Origin: Luxibacter massiliensis
GTDB taxonomy: Bacteria; Bacillota; Clostridia; Lachnospirales; Lachnospiraceae
Direction: 5' to 3'
DNA length: 64,000 bases
Assembly: GCF_900604355.1 (NCBI RefSeq)
Contig: NZ_UWOE01000001.1
Coordinates: 310,001 to 374,000, forward strand
Shown here: piece by piece, positions 1 through 6,678 of the stretch
Numbering within the stretch: position 1 is the first letter of the stretch
How the letters are laid out: each line of letters opens with the position of its first letter
Position numbers and translations under genes: made by a program
Notes under the pieces: generated by a model
Told to the model about the DNA's origin: nothing
Seen by the model: only the letters and a program-made list of their open reading frames with translations
Database searches by the model: none

Positions 1-33
1 CTGGGTGGGTTCGATTCCCACATACCTCCGCCA
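1..33 (+). tRNA. selC: tRNA-Sec (selenocysteine), 3' part only
   Basis: Only the 3' end is present because the gene begins before the window. A T-arm is visible (GTGGG, loop TTCGATT, CCCAC), followed by ATACCTCC, G and an encoded CCA. The eight nucleotides between T-stem and discriminator, and the discriminator G, match the 8-bp acceptor of bacterial tRNA-Sec rather than the usual 7-bp acceptor. Its position directly ahead of a selenoprotein operon (UGA in prdB at 4311) supports the identity. The anticodon is not visible. Confidence 0.82.
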
Positions 34-38
34 AAAAA

Positions 39-61
39 AATCTGCGGCATATATGCAGATT
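39..61 (+). terminator. Weak hairpin after tRNA-Sec
   Basis: AATCTGC (39-45) pairs with GCAGATT (55-61) around a 9-nt loop, 5 nt after the CCA end. It follows an A-run, but the T-run behind it is poor. It could terminate or process the tRNA transcript. The 170 nt that follow, up to prdC, hold no gene and no convincing promoter. Confidence 0.4.
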
Positions 62-232
62 GATTTATAGATAGTATGAATAATTGAAATACCATGCACC
101 AGACTGTACAGGTTTGCGCTGAGGCAGAGCCGGGGGGATGGGTAATACCTCCTTTCAGGCGCGGAAAGTTTCAGGCATGGCTGATTTGAGTAAAACTGGT
201 CAGGTAAGAATAAATCTAAAAGGAGAACGGAC

Positions 233-1558
233 ATGGGAAATTTACAGTTTTTGCTGAGGCAGCATGTAGGTGCTCCGTGTAAGCCAGTTGTTGAAACCGG
301 GGATGAAGTGGAGAAGGGCACATTGTTGGCTGTACCGGAAGGCCTTGGCGCTAATATTTTTTCTAGTGTATATGGGGAAGTGGAAGCTGTTCTTGAGGAC
401 CGGGTTGTTATCAGGCCTGATGAAGAACAGAAAGAAGGATTTGTTCCAATCAGTGAAGGGACGTATCTGGATATGGTGAAGGAGGCCGGTGTAGTCGGGA
501 TGGGCGGAGCTGGTTTTCCTACAGGCGTTAAGCTTGGCACGGATCTGAAAGGCGGATATATTTTGGTAAATGCGGCTGAGTGCGAGCCGGGATTATACCA
601 TAATATCCGGCAAATTGAGGAGAATATGGAGATAACACTCAGAGGGATTAAATACTGTATGGAGATTTCTAATGCAGCTAAAGCTATTATCGCAATTAAA
701 GCGAAAAATAAGAAGGCTGTGGAAATAATCCGCAGCGCAATTCAGGAGGAAGAGTCTATATTTATCCATCTTTTGCCAGATATTTATCCTATGGGTGAAG
801 AGCGTGCTGTTGTGAGGGAAGCGCTGGGCAAGTTGCTGGATCCTACACAGCTGCCGTCAGCGGCAGACTCCATTGTGATAAATGTGGAAACGGTTTTGCG
901 TGTAGCAGAAGCTATTGAGCAGAGAAAACCATGTTACAGTAAAAATATGACTATTATAGGTAAGATAAATGGCGGGAATCAGCCCCATGTTTATATGGAT
1001 GTTCCCGTTGGGACAAGTGTAGGAGACCTGATCAGCCAGGCAGGCGGTATTGATGGCGTATATGGCGAGATTATCATGGGAGGGCCTTTCACAGGAACTC
1101 CAACAACATTGGATGCACCTGTTACGAAAACGACTGGGGGCATAATTGTTACCATTGACCTCCCCGATTTACATGGTGCCCCGGTAGGCCTTTTGATCTG
1201 TGCCTGTGGTGGGAGCGAAGCACGTATGCGTGATATCTGTGAGAAAATGCATGGTAATGTTGTGTCAGTAGGCAGATGTAAACAGGCGGTTGAAATGAAG
1301 AATGGAACCTTAAAGTGTGAGAATCCGGGAAATTGTCCGGGACAGGCCCAAAAATGCCTGCAGTTTAAGAAGGATGGCGCAGAATATATCATTATAGGTA
1401 ATTGTTCGGATTGTTCCAACACTGTCATGGGTTCTGCACCAAAGATGAAATTAAAAGTGTTCCACCAGACGGATCACGTGATGAGGACGATTAACCATCC
1501 TCTTTATCGCAGGCTTACGGTTTCTAAACAGGTAGACCAGCTGCCGGAAGGCAAATAA
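233..1558 (+). CDS. prdC: Proline reductase-associated electron transfer protein PrdC (RnfC-like)
   Basis: This 441-aa protein is related to the RnfC/NuoF-like subunits that feed electrons into redox complexes. In proline-reducing clostridia PrdC is thought to pass electrons from NADH to D-proline reductase. Visible are a biotin-lipoyl-like N-terminus (about 1-70), a glycine-rich GMGGAGFPTGVK motif at 89-100 typical of the RnfC nucleotide-binding fold, and a Cys-rich C-terminal third (ICACGG, NCPGQAQKC, NCSDC) that could bind metal or Fe-S. No in-frame UGA is seen. AAAGGAG lies just ahead of the start. It is the first gene of the prd cluster, 160 bp before prdA. Function is from family knowledge. 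Confidence 0.88.
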   Translation: MGNLQFLLRQHVGAPCKPVVETGDEVEKGTLLAVPEGLGANIFSSVYGEVEAVLEDRVVIRPDEEQKEGFVPISEGTYLDMVKEAGVVGMGGAGFPTGVKLGTDLKGGYILVNAAECEPGLYHNIRQIEENMEITLRGIKYCMEISNAAKAIIAIKAKNKKAVEIIRSAIQEEESIFIHLLPDIYPMGEERAVVREALGKLLDPTQLPSAADSIVINVETVLRVAEAIEQRKPCYSKNMTIIGKINGGNQPHVYMDVPVGTSVGDLISQAGGIDGVYGEIIMGGPFTGTPTTLDAPVTKTTGGIIVTIDLPDLHGAPVGLLICACGGSEARMRDICEKMHGNVVSVGRCKQAVEMKNGTLKCENPGNCPGQAQKCLQFKKDGAEYIIIGNCSDCSNTVMGSAPKMKLKVFHQTDHVMRTINHPLYRRLTVSKQVDQLPEGK

Positions 1559-1718
1559 AAGCTGTGTGTAACTGATAGGAAATAGAGGTCCCTGAAAGCC
1601 GATAAACTTGGCCTGCCAGGGGCGGTTCACAATAAAATTTGTGCACCAGAGTTGATTTAGTTGCTATATGAATTTGGCAGATAAGCCGATTTGTATAAGA
1701 TAAAAGGAGGAAAAGAGT
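1559..1718 (+). other. prdC-prdA spacer with possible regulatory sequence
   Basis: This 160-bp gap holds an imperfect hairpin (CCCTG near 1590 with CAGGG near 1618) and one GG-N10-GC spacing (GG 1610-1611, GC 1622-1623, preceded by TT) that could be read as a sigma-54 -24/-12 element. The -12 half (GGGC rather than TTGC) is poor, so this is only a candidate. prd clusters in other clostridia are controlled by the sigma-54 activator PrdR; no prdR is present in the window. Confidence 0.3.
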
Positions 1719-3563
1719 ATGTCAATTACAGCTGAAACAGCAAAAGAACATGCGAAAGACCCGGCAGTGCTTTGCTGCAGGGCCGAAGAGGGCATTACTA
1801 TTCAGGCGGCGAACCTGGAGGATCCAGCTATCTTTGATGACCTGGTAGATTCTGGACTTTTAGACCTGGAAGGTGCGCTGACAATTGAACAGGTACTGGG
1901 AGCTAAGCTTACTAAGACTTGTGATTCTCTGTGCCCATTGACACCAGATGTGGTGGAGGGTGCAAAAGCCGCCGAAGAAAAAGCGGAAGAGAACCCCGCA
2001 CCGGTTCGGGAAAATCCCCCTGTTCCACCGGCTGCGGCTATTCCAGCAGTAGGAGGGGTTCTTAAGATCCATATTGGTGAAGGGAAAGATATTGATATTG
2101 AACTGCCGATGGGAGTTGCCGGAGATGGGTCTGCCATTTCGGCGCCTGTCGATGCGCATCACCCCGAAGCTGGCGGGGAGGCTGTAAAGTCTCCAGAGGA
2201 GAAGGTGGTCAGAAGCCTGGTGAGAAAGCATTATAATATTACAGAGGTGAAGCGTGGGCCGGAGACAAAAATTGAAGGGACCACATTGTTTATCCGCGAG
2301 GGAATTGAAAAAGAATGCATAGAATCTCAGGAACTTGTACATGATCTGAAGATTGATATCATTAATCCAGATAATTACCACACATACTCGGAAACGATTA
2401 TGGATGTACAGCCTATTGCCTGCAAAGAAGGGGAAGATGAGGTTGGCAGCGGCACTACAAGGGTGTTGGATGGCGTGGTTATGATGGTTACAGGTACAGA
2501 TGCCAATGGAGTGCAGATTGGGGAATTTGGTTCTTCAGAAGGGTATCTGGATGAAAATATTATGTGGAACCGCCCGGGGGCGCCTGATAAAGGTGAAATA
2601 TTCATTAAGACTCAGGTGACAATTAAAGAAGGGACGAATATGGAGAGGCCAGGCCCGCTGGCAGCCCATACTGCCACGGATCACATTACCCAGGAAATCA
2701 GAGAGGCGTTAAAGGGATTGGAGGACGACTCCCTGGTTACAGATACAGAAAATTTTGAGCAGATCAGAAGGCCAGGCAAGAAAAAGGTTGTCATTGTCAA
2801 GGAAATCATGGGACAAGGAGCCATGCATGACAATTTGCTCCTTCCTGTTGAGCCAGTCGGCGTACTTGGGGCAAAGCCGAATGTGGATCTTGGTAATGTG
2901 CCGGTATGTGTTTCTCCGCTGGAAGTATTAGACGGATGTATCCATGCGCTGACATGTATCGGGCCGGCATCCAAAGAGATGTCTAGACATTACTGGAGAG
3001 AACCGCTTGTTTTGGAAACACTCCATGATCCTGAGGTGGATCTCTGCGGCGTGATATTTGTGGGCAGTCCGCAGATTAACTCAGAGAAGTTTTATGTCTC
3101 AAAAAGAGTCGGCATGATGGTAGAAATGATGGATGTAGACGGTGCTTTCATTACGACTGAGGGATTTGGAAATAACCATATTGATTTTGCAAGCCATCAT
3201 GAGCAGATTGGAATGCGTGGAATTCCTGTTGTTGGTATGTCTTTCTGCGCAGTTCAGGGTGCTCTGGTCGTTGGTAATAAATATATGACTAATATGGTTG
3301 ATAATAATAAATCCGAGTCCGGTATAGAAAATGAAGTGCTTGCCTGCAATACACTCTGCCATGAGGACGCTGTCCGTGCACTTTCGATGCTGAAGAATGC
3401 CATGGCAGGAGAGGAAGTAAAGGCTGCGGAGAGAAAATGGAATCCCAATGTCAAGTCTACGAATGTGGAATTGATATCTAATGTAACAGGCAAGCCGGTC
3501 GAACTGGTAAAGAATGAGCAGTCCCTGCCGATGAGCGAGAAAAGAAAAGAGAAATACGACTAA
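1719..3563 (+). CDS. prdA: D-proline reductase proprotein PrdA
   Basis: PrdA (614 aa) is the precursor of the pyruvoyl-containing subunits of D-proline reductase, which reductively cleaves D-proline to 5-aminovalerate. In the family the chain is cut before a cysteine that becomes the pyruvoyl group. The matching position here is Thr412-Cys413, directly before IGPASKEMSRHYWREPL. The N-terminal 150 residues are Ala/Pro/Glu-rich and variable. Residues about 160-412 and 413-614 correspond to PrdD and PrdE respectively. Conserved blocks include FGSSEG (270-275), ERPGPLAAH and RPGKKKVVIVKE. RBS AAAGGAGG precedes the ATG. The next gene starts one base after the stop. Confidence 0.95.
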   Translation: MSITAETAKEHAKDPAVLCCRAEEGITIQAANLEDPAIFDDLVDSGLLDLEGALTIEQVLGAKLTKTCDSLCPLTPDVVEGAKAAEEKAEENPAPVRENPPVPPAAAIPAVGGVLKIHIGEGKDIDIELPMGVAGDGSAISAPVDAHHPEAGGEAVKSPEEKVVRSLVRKHYNITEVKRGPETKIEGTTLFIREGIEKECIESQELVHDLKIDIINPDNYHTYSETIMDVQPIACKEGEDEVGSGTTRVLDGVVMMVTGTDANGVQIGEFGSSEGYLDENIMWNRPGAPDKGEIFIKTQVTIKEGTNMERPGPLAAHTATDHITQEIREALKGLEDDSLVTDTENFEQIRRPGKKKVVIVKEIMGQGAMHDNLLLPVEPVGVLGAKPNVDLGNVPVCVSPLEVLDGCIHALTCIGPASKEMSRHYWREPLVLETLHDPEVDLCGVIFVGSPQINSEKFYVSKRVGMMVEMMDVDGAFITTEGFGNNHIDFASHHEQIGMRGIPVVGMSFCAVQGALVVGNKYMTNMVDNNKSESGIENEVLACNTLCHEDAVRALSMLKNAMAGEEVKAAERKWNPNVKSTNVELISNVTGKPVELVKNEQSLPMSEKRKEKYD

Positions 3564-3564
3564 G

Positions 3565-3864
3565 ATGAAGGCATTGAGCTATGGAGACAAAATTATCCGT
3601 ATGGAAGGCGTCATTGTAGAAGTCTATGATGGATGCGTGGGAATCGATCTGAAAGGCAGGCTGGGGTACCTAAAAATACCTATGCGCATGCTGATCAGTG
3701 ATTACCCTCTGAAAGCTGGCCAGGAGGTTGCATGGAACATGAGTTTTATAGAGCAGCTTGGCCCTGAAGTAAATGATAAATATATAAGCAATCTGGAGGC
3801 GTCTAACAGACGACAGGAAGAAATGCATAAAGCAGACAGAAATAACAAGGAGGTAGAACAATGA
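3565..3864 (+). CDS. Small conserved protein of proline reductase clusters
   Basis: A 99-aa soluble protein between prdA and prdB. It begins 1 nt after the prdA stop and overlaps the prdB start (ATGA), so translation is very likely coupled. The sequence has a compact beta-rich core (EGVIVEVYDGCVGIDLKGRL) and a charged C-terminal tail. I recall small proteins of this kind (CBO2463/CBO2479-type domain) at the same place in other clostridial prd loci, but cannot verify the name here. No enzyme motif is visible. A role in assembly or maturation of the reductase is a guess from position. Confidence 0.75.
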   Translation: MKALSYGDKIIRMEGVIVEVYDGCVGIDLKGRLGYLKIPMRMLISDYPLKAGQEVAWNMSFIEQLGPEVNDKYISNLEASNRRQEEMHKADRNNKEVEQ

Positions 3865-4586
3865 GTTTGACAACCACAAAAGGGTTACAGTCAGAAATTT
3901 ACGTTCCGATTACCCCTCCGGCGGTGTGGACACCAGTTAAAAAAGAGCTTAAAGATATGTCTATTGCCCTTGCAACAGCTGCAGGCGTCCACTGCAAGAG
4001 TCAGGAAAGGTTTAACCTTGCCGGAGACTCTACCTGGAGAAAGATAACGAACGATACGCCGTCAAGCGAACTGATGGTATCCCATGGCGGGTATGATAAT
4101 GGAGATGTAAATAAAGATATTAACTGTATGTTCCCCATAGACAGAATCCATGAATTGGCGGCAGAGGGTTTTATAAGAGCTTGCGCGCCAGTACATGCCG
4201 GCTTTATGGGAGGCGGTGGAAATCAGGATAAATTTAAAAATGAAACAGGGCCTGCAATCGCACAGATGTTCAAAGAAGAAGATGTAGATGCAGTTATCCT
4301 GACCGCTGGCTGAGGCACCTGCCACCGCTCTGCAGTATTGGTGCAGAGAGCGATTGAAGAGGCTGGAATACCTACAATTATTATTGCGGCCCTTCCCCCA
4401 GTTGTCCGTCAGACTGGTACACCTCGTGCTGTAGCTCCGTTAGTCCCTATGGGTGCTAACGCAGGCGCGCCTAACGATGTAGAAATGCAGACGAATATTA
4501 TGAAAGCAACACTGGAGCAGCTGATTAAAATTGATTCACCTGGCAAAGTAGTACCTCTGCCATTTGAATATGTAGCGAAAGTGTAG
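3861..4586 (+). CDS. prdB: D-proline reductase selenoprotein subunit PrdB (UGA = Sec151)
   Basis: PrdB is the selenocysteine-containing catalytic subunit that attacks D-proline. The frame from 3861 runs 150 codons to a TGA at 4311-4313. The same frame then continues GTCHRSAVLVQRAIEEAG to a TAG at 4584-4586. Reading TGA as Sec gives 241 aa with the motif AG-U-GTCHRS. Both halves match the expected length and order of PrdB, and nothing suggests separate initiation for the second half. A hairpin lies just after the UGA, and tRNA-Sec sits at 1-33. RBS AAGGAGG (3847-3853) is 7 nt from the ATG. A standard gene caller would truncate this gene at 4313. Confidence 0.95.
4326..4352 (+). promoter_or_regulatory. 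Bacterial SECIS-like hairpin in prdB
   Basis: CGCTCTGCA (4326-4334) pairs with TGCAGAGAGCG (4342-4352, two-base bulge) around a 7-nt loop GTATTGG. It begins 12 nt after the UGA at 4311-4313. Bacterial SECIS elements lie within the coding region directly downstream of the UGA and present G/U bases in an apical loop to SelB, which this does. Confidence 0.75.
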
Positions 4587-4594
4587 AAAAATAA

Positions 4595-4632
4595 GAAAAA
4601 AGGGGCATTCCTAAAGGAATTGTCCCTTTTTT
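4595..4632 (+). terminator. Rho-independent terminator or attenuator after prdB
   Basis: An A-run, GGGGCATTCC, loop TAAA, GGAATTGTCCC and a T-run form a typical hairpin 9 nt past the prdB stop. It separates prdCAB from prdDE and may lower expression of the latter. Confidence 0.8.
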
Positions 4633-4654
4633 CTCAAACAAATCGAAAAATGGA

Positions 4655-4702
4655 GGTCATAGGGGACAGTCCCTTTTGCAAAAGGGACTGTCCCCTATGA
4701 CC
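4655..4702. repeat. 48-bp perfect palindrome (REP-like)
   Basis: A perfect inverted repeat centred at 4678/4679 (TTTTGCAAAA centre, GGGACTGTCCCC arms). It lies between the prdB terminator and the prdD RBS (GGGAGGT, 4704-4710), ending one base before it. It looks like a dispersed clostridial palindromic element rather than a terminator, as no T-run follows. In RNA it would fold into a very stable hairpin abutting the prdD ribosome-binding site. Confidence 0.85.
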
Positions 4703-4715
4703 CGGGAGGTATTTT

Positions 4716-5483
4716 ATGCCCAATGTTGAGGAGGATTTAAGGCGTCTTGTTATCAAGACATTTCATATTACGGAAGTTATACAGGATGAAAGAAATGATA
4801 TTCCCTCCCCGGAGATGCTGACTGTCAATCCAGAGTGTGCGAAGGAGTTCCTGCGCCAGGAGCCGTTGATTGACAGTATAGGTATTCACATTATTCCTCC
4901 GGGGGCGCATGATAGGCTAACAAATACAATTATGGACATTATCCCAATATCGACAAAGGTGCTTGGGGAACTGGGAGAAGGGATCACCCATACGCTTACT
5001 GGAGTGTACGTTATGCTTACTGGTGCTGATACGGAAGGGAAACAAACTCATGAATTTGGTTCTTCAGAGGGGAATTTAAAGGAACGGTTATATTTGGGGA
5101 GGGCTGGCACCCCTTCGGATGATGACTATATTATATCCTTCGATGTTATCCTGAAAGCAGGGATGGGACAAGAAAGGCCAGGGCCTTTGGCTGCCCATCG
5201 TGCCTGCGACAAGTTTGTGGGCATATACAGAGAGCGGCTTAAGAAATTGAAAGGGGATCTTTGTGCCGAGCGGCATGAATATCATGATATAGTGCGTCCC
5301 GGCAAGAAAAAAGTACTTATTATAAAACAGGTAGCAGGACAGGGGGCTATGTATGATACATGGCTTTTTCCTAAGGAGCCTTCTGGTGTAGAAGGAGGAC
5401 GTTCTATTATTGACATGGGTAATATGCCTGTGCTGCTTACCCCTAATGAATATCGGGATGGCATACTTAGGGCAATGCAGTGA
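4716..5483 (+). CDS. prdD: Proline reductase cluster protein PrdD (PrdA N-terminal half paralogue)
   Basis: The 255 aa align along their length with PrdA residues about 160-412: FGSSEG, ERPGPLAAH, RPGKKKVLIIKQVAGQGAMYD and TPNEYRDGILRAMQ all have PrdA counterparts. The protein ends at the position where PrdA is cleaved to make its pyruvoyl group. Known prd operons contain prdD, but its biochemical role is unclear. The stop TGA (5481-5483) is followed directly, in the same frame, by the prdE region. The RBS GGGAGGT is next to the 48-bp palindrome. Confidence 0.88.
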   Translation: MPNVEEDLRRLVIKTFHITEVIQDERNDIPSPEMLTVNPECAKEFLRQEPLIDSIGIHIIPPGAHDRLTNTIMDIIPISTKVLGELGEGITHTLTGVYVMLTGADTEGKQTHEFGSSEGNLKERLYLGRAGTPSDDDYIISFDVILKAGMGQERPGPLAAHRACDKFVGIYRERLKKLKGDLCAERHEYHDIVRPGKKKVLIIKQVAGQGAMYDTWLFPKEPSGVEGGRSIIDMGNMPVLLTPNEYRDGILRAMQ

Positions 5484-5504
5484 ATGAAAAAAGGAGGGGC
5501 AGAT

Positions 5505-5966
5505 ATGGGGATAGGACCTTCAACCAAGGAGACGACACTACACCATTTCAGAGACCCGTTACTGGATGTGGTTTCATCAGATGAAGATATTGACCTATTA
5601 GGCGTGCTTATTGTTGGGACTCCAGATGAGAACGAAGATAAAATGTTAGTGGGTACCAGAGCTGCTGTCATGGCAGAATGTATGCGTGCCGACGGGGTGA
5701 TTCTCTCATCAGATGGATGGGGGAACAGCGACGTGGACTATGCGAATATGTGTGAACAGCTGGGAATTCGCGGGATCCCAGTTACGGGCCTGAAGTTCAG
5801 CGGGAAAAATGGCGGCTTTGTAGTAGAAAATAAATACCTGTCGGGCATCAAAGACATTAATAAAAGCGAGGAAGGCATTGAGACCTGCGTGGTAGGAGAA
5901 AATAATGTCACTGCTTTAGATGCCAAGACAGTTGCCGCTATGCTCAAACTGAAAATGAGGCAGTGA
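5505..5966 (+). CDS. prdE: Proline reductase cluster protein PrdE (PrdA C-terminal half paralogue)
   Basis: The protein is 153 aa and begins MGIGPSTKETTLHHFRDPL, matching PrdA just after its cleavage cysteine (IGPASKEMSRHYWREPL). The remaining residues follow the PrdA C-terminal part (LGVLIVGTP, DGVILSSDGWGN, RGIPVTGLKF). I chose the ATG at 5505 because AAGGAGG (5491-5497) lies 7 nt upstream. The earlier in-frame ATG at 5484 sits directly on the prdD stop and has no RBS. The cysteine that becomes pyruvoyl in PrdA is not present ahead of IGP. Role unknown; possibly a structural partner of PrdD. Confidence 0.86.
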   Translation: MGIGPSTKETTLHHFRDPLLDVVSSDEDIDLLGVLIVGTPDENEDKMLVGTRAAVMAECMRADGVILSSDGWGNSDVDYANMCEQLGIRGIPVTGLKFSGKNGGFVVENKYLSGIKDINKSEEGIETCVVGENNVTALDAKTVAAMLKLKMRQ

Positions 5967-6123
5967 CTTATGGCAGAGAAAAAATGAACCTGGGAGAAGT
6001 ATTGTTTAAGGCGATGCTGCCAATATCTATTGTGGATGGGGACACGTATAGAAGAAGGAGCGTAGAATGTCTTTTATAAGCTGTCTCGAGAAATATATTT
6101 TGTGGCATAAATCTGGTTTAATA

Positions 6124-6163
6124 AAAAGCGAAAGGCACGACCGCAGTCGTGCCTTTCGCTTTT
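6124..6163 (+). terminator. Strong terminator of the prd operon
   Basis: AAAAGCGAAAGGCACGAC, loop CGCA, and its exact complement ending in TTTT: an 18-bp perfect stem, symmetrical and so potentially bidirectional. Confidence 0.92.
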
Positions 6164-6587
6164 GGTATGTCATTGAGAGGTTTTTCCTCGTTGCCTTGCA
6201 GTTTGTATTATATACAAATCTGGGGAATGTCCTACAATGAGGATGTATATATTAATTGGAGTTTACTGCTGCAAGAACGTTCTTGGGGGAAACAATCGGC
6301 AGCAGCATAACTGCAACAGCAACCATAAGTGGTTTGCATTTCTTATTGACAAATAGCTAATTTTAGAAAAATCTGCCCTCGATTGGAATGCTCTTTTTTA
6401 GCTATTGACTTTAAGATGAACACACTATATCACTTTACCACGTTAATGTCAATGGGAAAAGTATATTTTTGGCTTTTCTTTAAAAAATATTTTAAGAAAA
6501 AAGGCAGATAAATGAAAGAAAATGGAAATTAAAGAAAGATATATGGATTTATATACGTATACCCAAAGATTCCGTCCCATAAGGTTA

Positions 6588-6623
6588 TACTTATTGGACT
6601 ATTAATGTCTAATAAGGTATAAT
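6588..6623 (+). promoter_or_regulatory. Promoter of the CAP protein gene inside an inverted repeat
   Basis: TTGGAC (6594-6599), an 18-bp spacer and TATAAT (6618-6623) make a plausible sigma-A promoter 55 bp before the start codon. It is embedded in an imperfect palindrome, ATACTTATTGGAC (6588-6600 region) against GTCTAATAAGGTAT, which ends in the -10 box. A related sequence recurs at 25498-25545 in opposite orientation, so it may be a regulator-binding site. Confidence 0.65.
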
Positions 6624-6678
6624 AAAAATATATCAGTAGTACTATTCTGCTGTACTAAAGAAAGAAGGGGGTCTATCT

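Larger units (their letters stand above)
5967..6678. other. Gap between the prd cluster and the CAP protein gene
   Basis: A possible 31-codon reading frame (5984-6079) follows prdE, but it has no good RBS and no recognised homologue. After the terminator at 6124-6163, the next 500 bases are AT-rich with no ORF. They contain the dispersed palindromic element and promoter at 6588-6623. Confidence 0.5.

Noticed and set aside
1601..1623. Sigma-54 promoter before prdA
   Set aside because: Only the GG-N10-GC spacing fits; the -12 element is poor and no activator site was recognised. Kept only as a note.
5481..5504. UGA between prdD and prdE as a second selenocysteine codon, giving a PrdD-PrdE fusion
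   Set aside because: No SECIS-like hairpin follows, and a strong RBS with a well-spaced ATG at 5505 lies just downstream. It is an ordinary stop.
5984..6079. 31-codon ORF after prdE
   Set aside because: Poor RBS, no recognisable family, ends before the terminator. Not enough support for a gene.
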